Notes: a model not told the origin generated them from the sequence alone. A DNA stretch of 64,000 nt from Arthrobacter_E sp041360795 (GCF_041360795.1 NZ_JBFUPW010000001.1:1364001-1428000), one strand, 5' to 3'; positions 48,719 through 59,150 are shown, counted from the stretch's first letter. Translations and numbers: made by a program.

Positions 48719-49111
48719 TCAGGCGACCAGTTCGACCTCGAAGCCCTGCCCGTTCACCAGGTACAGCGCGGTGTGCTGCGGTCCGCCGGCATGCGGGTAG
48801 ACCTCTGGAAAGAGCTCCTGCCAGTCGTGCGCCGCGGCGTCCCGGCGCAGCTCATCGAGCAAGGCTCGTCCTGGAACCGTGAAGGCCACATGGTTCAGCC
48901 CCGGACGGAGCCGGTCATGCGGTTCGTCCAGCACCGCGGGGGACTGCTCCAGCACCAGATAGCTTCCCTCCGGATGCCGCCAGATCCTGCCCTGCGGCCA
49001 ATCTGTGGAGTCCTCTTTGACGAAACCGAGGCGGGACAGGAGCCAGTCGAAGGACGGCTCGGCCCCGGGAAGATCGCGAGTCCAGAGCTCGAGGTGGTGG
49101 AAGATCGGCAC
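48719..49111 (-). CDS. VOC (glyoxalase/dioxygenase superfamily) protein
   Basis: 130 residues, two beta-alpha-beta-beta-beta modules. Metal-ligand positions are plausible at FHHLELWTRDL, a glutamate in YLVLEQSP, H in GLNHVAFTV and the terminal glutamate in GFEVELVA, the glyoxalase-like set. Substrate unknown. The GTG start at 49111 is six bases after TAGACT on the minus strand (49123-49118), indicating leaderless expression. Converges on lysE with 5 bases between stops. Confidence 0.8.
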   Translation of the reverse strand: MPIFHHLELWTRDLPGAEPSFDWLLSRLGFVKEDSTDWPQGRIWRHPEGSYLVLEQSPAVLDEPHDRLRPGLNHVAFTVPGRALLDELRRDAAAHDWQELFPEVYPHAGGPQHTALYLVNGQGFEVELVA

Positions 49112-49173
49112 ACGGGGAGTCTAGCCTCCCGCGTTTCCGCTCCGTCTGTTGCCGCTCTGACCTGCTCGACGAA

Positions 49174-49208
49174 GGGGCGGCCGCGGGATCTTCGCCCGCG
49201 ACCGCCCC
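49174..49208 (-). terminator. Terminator of the ABM gene
   Basis: GGGGCGG-C-CGCGGG paired with CCCGCG-A-CCGCCCC around a 7-base loop; 7 bases downstream of the ABM stop on the minus strand. Confidence 0.7.
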
Positions 49209-49215
49209 CTCCACG

Positions 49216-49542
49216 TCACTCTCCGCTGCTGAGGTCCGCGACGCTGTAGCTCCACAGCTCGGCGGACACTCCCACCGGGCGCTGGCGCGCGCCGTCGTCG
49301 TCTCCGGAAGGGCGGTGACCATGACCGAACGACGCCGACTCGCGCCACGCGTTGAAGCTCTCCTCATCGGCCCAGCGGGTCAGCACGAGCCAGACGTTGC
49401 GGCCGTCGGACGGCTGCAGGAGCTCGAAGCCCTCGAAGCCGGGCTGGCCGTCCACCGAGGTGGCGCGGGCGGCGAAGCGTTTGGCGAGCTCGTCGCCGGA
49501 GTCTGGGGGAACGGTGATGGCGTTGATCTTGATGACACTCAT
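49216..49542 (-). CDS. Antibiotic biosynthesis monooxygenase (ABM)-fold protein
   Basis: 108 residues. Ferredoxin-like ABM fold: VIKINAITVPPDSGDELAKRFAAR opens the first strand and helix, then GFEGFELLQPSDGRNVWLVLTRWADEESFNAW, and the tail has histidines in FGHGHRP. The IKINAI start and NVWLVLTRW strand resemble heme-degrading HmoA/MhuD-type relatives, but heme binding cannot be read from sequence alone. CAGAAT lies six bases before the ATG on the minus strand, so expression is probably leaderless. Confidence 0.78.
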   Translation of the reverse strand: MSVIKINAITVPPDSGDELAKRFAARATSVDGQPGFEGFELLQPSDGRNVWLVLTRWADEESFNAWRESASFGHGHRPSGDDDGARQRPVGVSAELWSYSVADLSSGE

Positions 49543-49563
49543 GAGTCCATTCTGCCTGCTGCG

Positions 49564-50289
49564 TCAGGGATGCTGGACAGCGCCGACCGGATCATCGTCC
49601 GGCTGGGAGATCCAGAGCGTGCTCCCTTCCGGTCCGGGGCACGGGACGTGCAAGGTCCTGCCGAATGTCTCGTCAATAACATCGTGCTGGATGCCCGCGT
49701 TCAGGAGGCGCTGATGGCAGCGCTGCAGATCCGAAGTCCCGACGGCGAATGCGGCGGCGGGCGCTCCGGCGTCGCCGATGTGCACCAGCACCGTTCCCTC
49801 CGCGGCACGCAGCGTGATGGTCTGACCATTGGTCTCGCTCAGGTGGCGCTTCAAGCCGAGGTGCTCGAGTTCGGCCGCGGCCCCGGGGACATCTGCGCTC
49901 ATCCTCAGAGCTTCCACCCAGGTGTCCAGGCCGGCCCGCTCGGAGCCGGAGGGCGTTCGAGGGTCCACGAGGAACCGCAGGCCGTCCGCCGTCGTGACCT
50001 GGACCGATTCACCGTGCCCCGCGAGATGACGCTCGACGCGCAGGGCAGGAGTGGACGGCACGGCCTCCAGGAAGGCTTCAAGGCTCTCCGTTTCAAACCC
50101 CAGGCTCACGGTGCCGTCCGGGTAGTCGCCTTCGGCCGCGTGGAGAGCGACCCGCCCGCTGCGGAATCCGAGGACGGTCCACGACGGGTCGTTGGTCAAC
50201 CGGACTGCGCCGAGGCACTCCAGCAGGGCAAGCCACTCGTCGCAGTGTGTGGTGTAGACGATAGGCCTGACGGTCAGTTCGGGGATCAT
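49564..50289 (-). CDS. Two-module VOC family protein
   Basis: 241 residues, two VOC halves (about 1-115 and 120-235), each with a YTTHCDEWLALLE- or LQRCHQRLLNAGI-type helix and strands. The metal-ligand positions are not clearly conserved, so a binding rather than catalytic role is possible. The start overlaps the stop of the upstream 49-residue ribbon-helix-helix gene by four bases (ATGA), so the two form a translationally coupled unit. That coupling suggests a toxin-antitoxin-like or regulator-sensor pair, though the VOC half has no toxin features. Confidence 0.72.
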   Translation of the reverse strand: MIPELTVRPIVYTTHCDEWLALLECLGAVRLTNDPSWTVLGFRSGRVALHAAEGDYPDGTVSLGFETESLEAFLEAVPSTPALRVERHLAGHGESVQVTTADGLRFLVDPRTPSGSERAGLDTWVEALRMSADVPGAAAELEHLGLKRHLSETNGQTITLRAAEGTVLVHIGDAGAPAAAFAVGTSDLQRCHQRLLNAGIQHDVIDETFGRTLHVPCPGPEGSTLWISQPDDDPVGAVQHP

Positions 50290-50435
50290 GGCTTCTCCTT
50301 CAAGTATTCCGACAGGGCGTTCTCCACGAGGGCTGAGAGCGAGACGCCCTCATCCACCGCGCGATGCTTGACGGCTTTGATCAGCTCCGGAGGGAGGTAG
50401 ACGTTGAACTGCACTTTCGGCTGTTTCTCTGTCAT
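50286..50435 (-). CDS. Small ribbon-helix-helix (CopG-like) DNA-binding protein
   Basis: 49 residues, below usual size cut-offs. It begins MTEKQPKVQFNVYLPPELIK, with the VQFNVYL strand and two helices (ELIKAVKHRAVDEG; SLSALVENALSEYLKE) that define the MetJ/Arc fold. Its ATG at 50435 is six bases after TAGCAT on the minus strand, a leaderless start. The stop overlaps the VOC gene start. Probably represses its own operon through the TGCTAGCA palindrome just upstream. Confidence 0.82.
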   Translation of the reverse strand: MTEKQPKVQFNVYLPPELIKAVKHRAVDEGVSLSALVENALSEYLKEKP

Positions 50436-50441
50436 GCGAGC

Positions 50442-50457
50442 ATGCTAGCAAGTTAGC
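50442..50457 (-). promoter_or_regulatory. Candidate autoregulatory operator and -10 box of the RHH gene
   Basis: Perfect 8-bp palindrome TGCTAGCA (50443-50450) within GCTA-N6-TAGC (50444-50457), overlapping the minus-strand TAGCAT (50447-50442). RHH repressors bind such short dyads. Confidence 0.5.
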
Positions 50458-50493
50458 CGTGCGAATGGGAAGAGTCTTGGGGACCCTCGATCG

Positions 50494-50901
50494 TCAGGTG
50501 AGTCCTGGGCGCGGCTCAGCGCGCGCCCACCCGCCCCACCCACCCCACTCGGCGGCGTCGATCACGCAGAAGCGGTTGCCTTCGGGGTCCTCCATGATGA
50601 GGTAGTCGGCGTCGTCAGGCCTGCCCGCCCAGTGGACGAGGCGCGCCCCCAGCGTCTCGAGCCGTTCGACCTCCACCGCCTGGTCCTCTGCGTACAGGTC
50701 GAGATGGAGGCGCGGCGGCAGCATGCGGTCCGAGGGCGAAGCGTCCAGCGACACATTGGGGCCGCGCCCGTCAGGGGAGTGGAGCAGGACGAAGTCGTCG
50801 CCTGGCGGCTCCCTCACCACATAGTGGAGCGCCGCGGACCAGAAGGCGGTCTGCGCGGCCAGATCGCGAACACGGAACACCACCGAACCGATGACCAGCA
50901 T
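50494..50901 (-). CDS. VOC (glyoxalase-like) family protein
   Basis: 135 residues. SVVFRVRDLAAQTAFWSAALHYV opens the fold, followed by FVLLHSPDG, LHLDLYAEDQAVEVERLETLGARLV and MEDPEGNRFCVID, a typical glyoxalase/bleomycin-resistance pattern. Trp-rich C-terminus (WGGWGGW). TAGATT is six bases before the ATG on the minus strand (50913-50908). No substrate can be named. Confidence 0.82.
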   Translation of the reverse strand: MLVIGSVVFRVRDLAAQTAFWSAALHYVVREPPGDDFVLLHSPDGRGPNVSLDASPSDRMLPPRLHLDLYAEDQAVEVERLETLGARLVHWAGRPDDADYLIMEDPEGNRFCVIDAAEWGGWGGWARAEPRPGLT

Positions 50902-51006
50902 GATTCGAATCTAGGCTTCACGAGCGGGGGATCCAAGGCCAGGGCAGCACCTTCTGGCCAGCAGAGGCCTTGTCCGCTGGGCACGGGACTGCCAGACTGG
51001 GCCGCT

Positions 51007-51597
51007 ATGGAGGGCTTGACCTGGGCGGAGACCGATGAGATGTTCTGCGCGTCCACCGTGCTCCTCGAGGGAGTCAGTGATGTCGCGGCCGTACGGGCGG
51101 TCGCCCTCCGCCTCGGCGTCGATCTCTCGTCCGTGCATCTGGTCGATCTCGGAGGAGTGACCAACGTTCGGCGGGTCCTGCTGGAGATCGTCCACACCAG
51201 GCCCGAATCCGACGTTCTCGGTCTCTGCGACGCCGGCGAGGTGCGCTTCGTGCTGTGGGCACTGGAAGCGGCAGGCCTCGGAGTGGCTCACGAACGTGAG
51301 CTGCCCTCCCGAGGGTTCTTCGTGTGCCACGCCGACCTCGAGGAGGAGTTGATCCGCGCTCTGGGGACGGCCCGGACGGTGGCGGTCATCGAAAGACTCG
51401 GGCTCGGGCCCAAGCTCGCCACGCTGCAGCAGCAGCCCGCGTGGCAGGGCCGGCCCCTGGCCGACCAGCTTCACCGCTTCTGCGGGGTCGCGTCAGGACG
51501 CAAGGAGCTCCTGGCCGGTGCTCTCGCGGCCGAACTGGAGCCGAGCGAGGTCCCGGATCCTCTCAGACGACTGGTCGAGAGGATGGCCCGGGCCTGA
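51007..51597 (+). CDS. Stand-alone OLD-type TOPRIM domain protein
   Basis: 196 residues. STVLLEGVSDVAAVRAVALRLGVDL resembles the first TOPRIM block of OLD nucleases (lvEGxSDxxal), and VLGLCDAGEVRFVLWALE supplies the DxD-like second acidic site; HADLEEELIRALG is the usual continuation. OLD proteins normally carry an N-terminal ABC ATPase; here there is none. A metal-dependent nuclease or DNA/RNA-binding role is inferred, with the second acid only partly conserved. The 3' end overlaps the convergent XRE gene by 35 bases. Confidence 0.75.
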   Translation: MEGLTWAETDEMFCASTVLLEGVSDVAAVRAVALRLGVDLSSVHLVDLGGVTNVRRVLLEIVHTRPESDVLGLCDAGEVRFVLWALEAAGLGVAHERELPSRGFFVCHADLEEELIRALGTARTVAVIERLGLGPKLATLQQQPAWQGRPLADQLHRFCGVASGRKELLAGALAAELEPSEVPDPLRRLVERMARA

Positions 51598-52471
51598 TTC
51601 CGGCGTCCGGCACGGCGTTGCCGGTCGACCCCGCCAGGATCCCCAGAAGCTTCAGCGACTCCTCGGCCGGGCTGCCCGGCTCCGCCGTGTACAGGAGGAT
51701 GCGGTGTCCCGAGTCGTCGGGGGAGTCCAGCACCTCGAACGACAGCTCCAGTTCACCCAGCTCGGGGTGCTTCAGCAGCTTGACGCCCGAGACGCAATTC
51801 TGCACGGGATGCCGGGACCAGAGCCGGGCGAACTCCTCACTGTGGAGCGTCAGTTCACCGATCAGCGCGGCCAGCGCGCCGTCGTCGGCCCGTCCCGCCA
51901 GCAGGCGCAGCGATGCGACGGCGCGGGACGCTTCCTCGGGCCAGCGCGAGTAGAGCTCGCGCGTGTGCGGGTCGAGGAAGAGAAGCCGGTGCAGATTAGG
52001 TCTCGTCTCCGGCACGGCAGGCGCCTCGAAGTCCAGATGGCCCGCCACCAGGCGGTGCCCCAGCGGATTCCACGCGAGCACGTCGCCGAGACGGCCCAGG
52101 ACGACGGCGGGCACTCCCGTCATGGCCTGAACCAACCGGATGGTGCCCGGCCGGGCTGCATCCGGGCGGGCCGGCCTGCGACGGCCAGGCCTCTTCGTCG
52201 GCCGGGCCAGATCGAACAAGTGGATCCGTTCGTCGGCACTCAGGCGGAGGGCCCGGGCCAGAGAGTCGAGCACGGCATCCGACGCATTGGTGCTGAGACC
52301 TTGTTCCAGCCGGGTGTAGTAGGTCAGGCTCACCCCGGCGAGCATCGCCAGCTCCTCGCGCCTCAGCCCGGGCACGCGCCGCACCCCGTGGTGCAGCAGG
52401 CCCACGTCATCCGGCTGGATGCCGGCGCGGCGGAGCCGAAGGAACTCGCCGAGTTCGCTCTGAGGATTCAT
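51563..52471 (-). CDS. XRE-family regulator with MmyB-like ligand domain
   Basis: 302 residues. Helix-turn-helix at about 1-75 (LGEFLRLRRAGIQPDDVGL, RREELAMLAGVSLTYYTRLEQG) and a PAS-like MmyB domain from about 105 (VLGRLGDVLAWNPLGHRLV; HPVQNCVSGVKLLKHPELGELEL; LLYTAEPGSPAEESLKLLGIL). Such proteins usually control an adjacent oxidoreductase or efflux gene; here the MFS pump is divergent. The ATG at 52471 is seven bases after CAGAAT with AGGACA 17 bases further up; the ATG at 52480 lies within that box and is rejected. Confidence 0.85.
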   Translation of the reverse strand: MNPQSELGEFLRLRRAGIQPDDVGLLHHGVRRVPGLRREELAMLAGVSLTYYTRLEQGLSTNASDAVLDSLARALRLSADERIHLFDLARPTKRPGRRRPARPDAARPGTIRLVQAMTGVPAVVLGRLGDVLAWNPLGHRLVAGHLDFEAPAVPETRPNLHRLLFLDPHTRELYSRWPEEASRAVASLRLLAGRADDGALAALIGELTLHSEEFARLWSRHPVQNCVSGVKLLKHPELGELELSFEVLDSPDDSGHRILLYTAEPGSPAEESLKLLGILAGSTGNAVPDAGIRPGPSSRPVV

Positions 52472-52618
52472 GGAAGCCATTCTGCCCCGTGGAGAGGCGG
52501 CTGTCCTGTCCCTGGGAGTGCTAGGCAGGGCCGGGTCTGGTTGCGATCCGGCAACCGCCGCACAGTGAAGGCACCGCCACCTGAGGCGGGATCGACCCCA
52601 CGAGCAAGGAGCCATGGC

Positions 52619-54118
52619 ATGACCATTCCCTCGGGACCGCACACGGACAGCGGGACGCCCGCCGCCACACCGGACGGCGGTGCGAGCCCAGGCGGCGGCG
52701 ACACGAGCACCACGATGACCCGGCACCAGCGAATTGCGCTCGTGGTGCTGCTGACAGCGGGCTTCACGCTCGCCGTCGACTTCTCGATCCTCAACGTCGC
52801 GCTTCCGGTCATCGGCAGAGAGGTGGGCTTCGCGCTGGAGAATCTGCAATGGATCGCCACGGCGTTCTCGCTGTGCGCGGCCGGACTCACGCTGCTGTCC
52901 GGACGGGTCGCCGATCTGCTCGGCCGACGCCGAGTGTTCTTAACCGGCATGGCGCTTCTCGGCATCTCATCGCTCGCCGGCGGGATCGCGTCCGAACCGG
53001 CACTGCTCCTGGCGGCCCGGGTGGGGCAAGGCGTCGCCACGGCGCTCGTGATCCCGTCCGCCCTGGCGCTGCTCCTCGCCGCCTTCGAGGAGGGCCCGCT
53101 GCGGGAGAAGGCCCTGGGTCTGAACGGCGCGCTCATGGCGGCGGGGTTCACCACGGGAGCCGTGCTGGGCGGCCTCCTGACCGACATTTTGAGCTGGCGC
53201 TGGGCCTTCTTCCTCAATATCCCGGTGGCCCTCGCCGTGCTGATCGCCGGTCCGCTGGTACTCCACGAGAGCCGTCCGGCCAAGCGGCAGACCCTGGATG
53301 TGCCCGGCGCGATCACCGTGACGCTCGGCCTGTTCGCACTGGTCCTCGGGCTCACTCAGGCCGCCGAGACCGGCTGGACCTCACCCTTCACGCTCCTCGC
53401 GCTGGGGGCCGCAGCCGTTCTGTTCTTCTCCTTCGTCCTGGTGGAACGGCGGGCCGCCGCACCTCTCGTGCCCCTATGGCTGGTGCGCCGTCCGGCCATC
53501 GCGTGGGGTAATCTGGCCGGTCTGATGGCCTTCGCCACCGAGACGTCCCTCGTGTTCCTCCTGACCCTCTACCTGCAGCGTGTCCTCGGGTACAGCCCGC
53601 TCGGCGCAGGGTTGTCCTTCGCGGTCCTGGGTCTCGGCACCGTCCTGGGTGGTCTCCTGGGGCCCCGGGCGATCGCCCGGTTCGACACCAAGGGGGCGTT
53701 GGCCGGAGGTTTCGCCGTGCAGGCCATCGCCACCGGCATCCTGGTGCTGCTGCGTCCGGAACCCGGGTCGATCATCCTCCTTCTGATCGCGACCTTCGTC
53801 GGCGGAGTGGCCAACCTCGTGGTCATCGTCGGCTTCACCGTGACTGCGACCTCGGGACTGCCCGACAGCGAGCAAGGCCTCGCCACCGGTCTGGCGACCA
53901 TGAGCCAGCAGATCGGGATCACGCTCGGGATCCCGATCATGAGCGCCATCGTCACGGCACACCTGGCCGGAGCGGGCGCCGGGGCCGCCGGACCGGACGC
54001 GATCCTGGGCGGCCTCTCCACGGCCATCATCGTCAACGCAGGCGTCTGCCTGGCGATGGCCGTCCTGCTCGCCGTCTTCCTGCGGCGGCCCGCTGCACGC
54101 GAACAGACTGTGAACTGA
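52619..54118 (+). CDS. MFS drug:proton antiporter (DHA2, EmrB/QacA-type)
   Basis: 499-residue polytopic membrane protein with about 14 hydrophobic segments. ALVVLLTAGFTLAVDFSILNVALPVI is the first helix pair (D+ in motif D1), SGRVADLLGRRRVFLTG is motif A, GVATALVIPSALALL follows, and GAVLGGLLTDILSWRWAFFLNIP is motif C. Extrudes toxic organic compounds. AAGGAG lies 8 bases upstream of ATG 52619. Divergent from the XRE/MmyB regulator, the common regulator-pump arrangement. Confidence 0.9.
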   Translation: MTIPSGPHTDSGTPAATPDGGASPGGGDTSTTMTRHQRIALVVLLTAGFTLAVDFSILNVALPVIGREVGFALENLQWIATAFSLCAAGLTLLSGRVADLLGRRRVFLTGMALLGISSLAGGIASEPALLLAARVGQGVATALVIPSALALLLAAFEEGPLREKALGLNGALMAAGFTTGAVLGGLLTDILSWRWAFFLNIPVALAVLIAGPLVLHESRPAKRQTLDVPGAITVTLGLFALVLGLTQAAETGWTSPFTLLALGAAAVLFFSFVLVERRAAAPLVPLWLVRRPAIAWGNLAGLMAFATETSLVFLLTLYLQRVLGYSPLGAGLSFAVLGLGTVLGGLLGPRAIARFDTKGALAGGFAVQAIATGILVLLRPEPGSIILLLIATFVGGVANLVVIVGFTVTATSGLPDSEQGLATGLATMSQQIGITLGIPIMSAIVTAHLAGAGAGAAGPDAILGGLSTAIIVNAGVCLAMAVLLAVFLRRPAAREQTVN

Positions 54119-54124
54119 CCGACG

Positions 54125-54171
54125 ACGACGGCGGCGCCGCACCTTGCTCACGGCCGGCGGCCCGCCGTCGT
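54125..54171. terminator. Hairpin between convergent MFS and DUF3237 genes
   Basis: ACGACGGCGG (54125-54134) pairs with CCGCCGTCGT (54162-54171); the 27-base loop is GC-rich and may fold further. It fills the whole gap between the two stop codons. Confidence 0.55.
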
Positions 54172-54177
54172 GCACGG

Positions 54178-54645
54178 TCAGCTCACCCGGTAGGCGGTGT
54201 AGCGCACGGTGTCCGCGTCACGCAGACCTGACGCGATGAACAGGGACCGTTCCAGGTGGGCCCACCGCGGCGTCGACGTCTCGATCGACACGGTCGTCCG
54301 GAAGTAGAACTGGTCCGGACCGGGCTGATCACCGCGGGCCAGGGCTTCGGCTGCTTGAGGACTGGGGATACGGAGACCTTCGGCGTGGAGATACAAGAGG
54401 TCGCCGTCCTCGGTCCGGGCGCTGTAGCGGGCATCGATCTCGCAGCCGCCGTCCGGACGGATGCGCTGCCAGTCCGCGCCACCTTCAAGGATCTCCGCCA
54501 CCAGCTCACCGGAGATTTTCCCACCGAGGATCGGCACCACGCGGCGGTGACCGGCGCGGGTGACGCCATAGTCGGCCGGTGCGCCGACCCTCACTTCGAC
54601 ATCGAAGGCCGCTTCCAGGCCGGGTACGGGAGACAGCACTGTCAT
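54178..54645 (-). CDS. DUF3237 family protein
   Basis: 155 residues. A lipocalin-like beta-barrel family of unknown function, recognisable from VPILGGKISGELVAEILEGGADWQRIRPDGGCEIDARYSARTEDGDLLYLHAEG (about 38-90, shown in one piece only by its ends: VPILGGKISG and ARYSARTEDGDLLYL). FYFRTTVSIETSTPRWAHLERSLFIASG completes it. It is the third gene of a three-gene operon; its ATG overlaps the MarR stop by four bases. A small-molecule-binding partner of the neighbouring monooxygenase is plausible. Confidence 0.82.
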   Translation of the reverse strand: MTVLSPVPGLEAAFDVEVRVGAPADYGVTRAGHRRVVPILGGKISGELVAEILEGGADWQRIRPDGGCEIDARYSARTEDGDLLYLHAEGLRIPSPQAAEALARGDQPGPDQFYFRTTVSIETSTPRWAHLERSLFIASGLRDADTVRYTAYRVS

Positions 54646-55109
54646 GATGTGACCCCGGAGTCCGGCGCACGGCCACCCGCGGCGACCAGGTCCCGCAGCG
54701 TCTCCAGCACCGGAACCGCCGCGACGAGGACTTGCTGATCCTCGGGGGTCAAACGCGCGACCGCCTCCAGGATCACGGTCGTGGACGTGGCGTCAAAGGA
54801 CTCGAAGTGGAGGAGTGCGTCCTCGGAGGCACGGACCTGAACTCCGCGTCCGTCCTCGGGGCTCGGGCGCCGGCTGATCAGTCCCGCCCGCTCCATGGTG
54901 GCGAGAAGGTTGCTGACGCTGGACTTGCTGAGGCCCAGTGTCGTGGCGAGTTCCCCGGGCGATATCGCGGTTCCGCGCGGCAGGGCGCGCAGGATCTCAA
55001 CCTGGGCATCCGGGATGTCGGGCAGATCGGCACGGGCGCGGGTCACGGTGAGCAGGGTCCGGCGGAGCGGCGAGACGACGGCGGCCAGTCGTGCGGCGTC
55101 GACGATCAT
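54642..55109 (-). CDS. MarR family transcriptional regulator
   Basis: 155 residues. Winged helix-turn-helix: PDAQVEILRALPRG, ISPGELATTLGLSKSSVSNLLATMERAGLI (recognition helix, about 50-79) and the wing RRPSPEDGRGVQVRAS. Part of the operon with the FAD monooxygenase (its stop overlaps this start by four bases) and DUF3237. Likely binds the 21-bp dyad at 56398-56418 upstream of the operon and releases it on ligand. Confidence 0.88.
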   Translation of the reverse strand: MIVDAARLAAVVSPLRRTLLTVTRARADLPDIPDAQVEILRALPRGTAISPGELATTLGLSKSSVSNLLATMERAGLISRRPSPEDGRGVQVRASEDALLHFESFDATSTTVILEAVARLTPEDQQVLVAAVPVLETLRDLVAAGGRAPDSGVTS

Positions 55110-56356
55110 GCCCCGGCTCCCACACTCAGCGAAGACCGCGCATTGAGCTGCTCCGGGTGGAAACCTGCGGCACGCTTGTAGGACGCCGCGATCTCCTCGA
55201 GCTCCTCGGCCGGGATCACGTCATGGATGTCCTCAAAGCCGTCGGGAGCCCGCTCGTAGGCCAGATGCATGACACGTTCCGGACCGGTCTGCCGGGTCAT
55301 CTCCAGAAGTTTCGCCGTGACGGGGCGGCGATCCTCCTCGTAGCGCTGCAAGGCATCCTCGATCGTCGCCGCAGTCGCGAGGTGATGGGCCAGCGTGCGG
55401 GCGTCGAGGATGGCCTGGGAACCCCCGTTGGACCCGTTCGGGTACATGGCATGGGCGGCGTCCGCGAGGAGCGTGGTCCTGCCGATGCTCCAGCGGGGAA
55501 GTGTATTGCGGTCCACCATGGGGTACTCGAGGATCTCCTCGGCACCGGCGATGACACCCGGCACGTCGAGCCAGTCGAAGGACCAGCCGCGGAACAGCTC
55601 GGCGATGGGAGCGGGGTCGACGGCGCGGTTCCAGTCGGCGTCCGCCGAGCCGGCCACGCGGCGCTCGGCGATGAAGTTCACGCGTTGAGTGCCGGTCGCC
55701 GGGTCGAGTGGTTCGAGAGGGTAGGCGACGAACTTCTGCTCGCCGTCGCCCGCCATGATCATGGTGCGGCCGTCCAGGAAAGGGGCGACTCGCGCCGTTC
55801 CGCGCCAGAGCGTGAGGCCGCTCCAGACGGGCGCGCCGTCTTCGGGATAACGGAGGGCGCGCAGGGCCGAGTGGATGCCGTCCGCGCCGATCAGCACGTC
55901 GGCGTCCACGTCCACCGGACCGTCCGCGGTGTCAAAGGTGGCGGTGACGCCGTCGGGTCGGTCCTGGAGCGCAGAGAGTCGGTGCCCCGTCCAAACCACG
56001 TCACCCAGCCGCTCCCGGACCGCTTCGTAGAGAGCGAGCTGCAGGCGACCGCGGTGCACGGACAGTTGGGGCCAGCGGTATCCGGCGGCCAGCCCGCGCG
56101 GCTCGGACCAGATCAGTTGGCCATGCCGGTTGAAGTAGCTCAGCGCCTCCGGTCCTACGCCGAGGCTACGGATCCGCGCGCTCAGGCCCAGTTCGTCCAG
56201 CTCCCGCACGGCATGGGGCAGCAGATTGATGCCGACTCCCAAGGGCCGGATCTCACGGCTGCGTTCGTAGAGAACGACGTCCCGGAGGCCTGCCGCCTCG
56301 AGACTGAGGGCGAGGGCCAGGCCGCCGATGCCGGCCCCTGCAATGGCGATGCGCAT
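55106..56356 (-). CDS. PhzS-like flavin-dependent monooxygenase
   Basis: 416 residues. Class A FAD monooxygenase: IAIAGAGIGGLALALSLE (FAD), DVLIGADGIHSALR (DG fold), and TLLADAAHAMYPNGSNGGSQAILDA, where the usual GD of the FAD motif is AD. The YPNGSNG form is typical of PhzS-like flavin-dependent oxidoreductases acting on aromatic acids. ATG 56356 follows GAAGGAG; an upstream start at 56428 is unlikely because it would place the promoter dyad inside the gene. First gene of a monooxygenase-MarR-DUF3237 operon. Confidence 0.87.
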   Translation of the reverse strand: MRIAIAGAGIGGLALALSLEAAGLRDVVLYERSREIRPLGVGINLLPHAVRELDELGLSARIRSLGVGPEALSYFNRHGQLIWSEPRGLAAGYRWPQLSVHRGRLQLALYEAVRERLGDVVWTGHRLSALQDRPDGVTATFDTADGPVDVDADVLIGADGIHSALRALRYPEDGAPVWSGLTLWRGTARVAPFLDGRTMIMAGDGEQKFVAYPLEPLDPATGTQRVNFIAERRVAGSADADWNRAVDPAPIAELFRGWSFDWLDVPGVIAGAEEILEYPMVDRNTLPRWSIGRTTLLADAAHAMYPNGSNGGSQAILDARTLAHHLATAATIEDALQRYEEDRRPVTAKLLEMTRQTGPERVMHLAYERAPDGFEDIHDVIPAEELEEIAASYKRAAGFHPEQLNARSSLSVGAGA

Positions 56357-56397
56357 GAAGACTCCTTCGTCTGTGATCTGCACCACGGGTGATGAAG

Positions 56398-56418
56398 ATA
56401 GTTTTGCATCTGAACTAT
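56398..56418. promoter_or_regulatory. Probable MarR operator
   Basis: Perfect ATAGTT-N9-AACTAT dyad, 42 bases upstream of the FAD monooxygenase ATG, embedded in an AT-rich patch. Size and spacing suit a MarR dimer. Confidence 0.6.
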
Positions 56419-56461
56419 TTTGCCGCAAGAGGCGAGCCGGGGGAGAGGGGCGGGCACCACG

Positions 56462-56494
56462 GAGCCCCGGACACCAAGGTGGTGTCCGGGGCTC
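56462..56494 (-). terminator. Hairpin after glgP
   Basis: 14-bp perfect stem GAGCCCCGGACACC/GGTGTCCGGGGCTC with a 5-base loop, 24 bases past the glgP stop on the minus strand. No U-tract. Confidence 0.7.
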
Positions 56495-56517
56495 TGTCAG
56501 GGGTGATGGCGACCGGT

Positions 56518-59001
<2,484 letters not shown>

Positions 59002-59150
59002 GGCACGACGCTATAGGACGCAGGTGTCCGCGAAAGTGTCTGTCGAGAATATTTCGGGCGGCTGTCATGTAACGATCCAGGTGAGCGCCGAATGATCAGA
59101 AAGGCGCAGGGGAGGGGCGTGGTGGGCACAGGCGGGGCCTCTCAACGCGT

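Noticed and set aside
51007..51597. Gabija- or OLD-type phage defence system
   Set aside because: The required ATPase and helicase partners are absent; neighbours are regulators and a drug pump.
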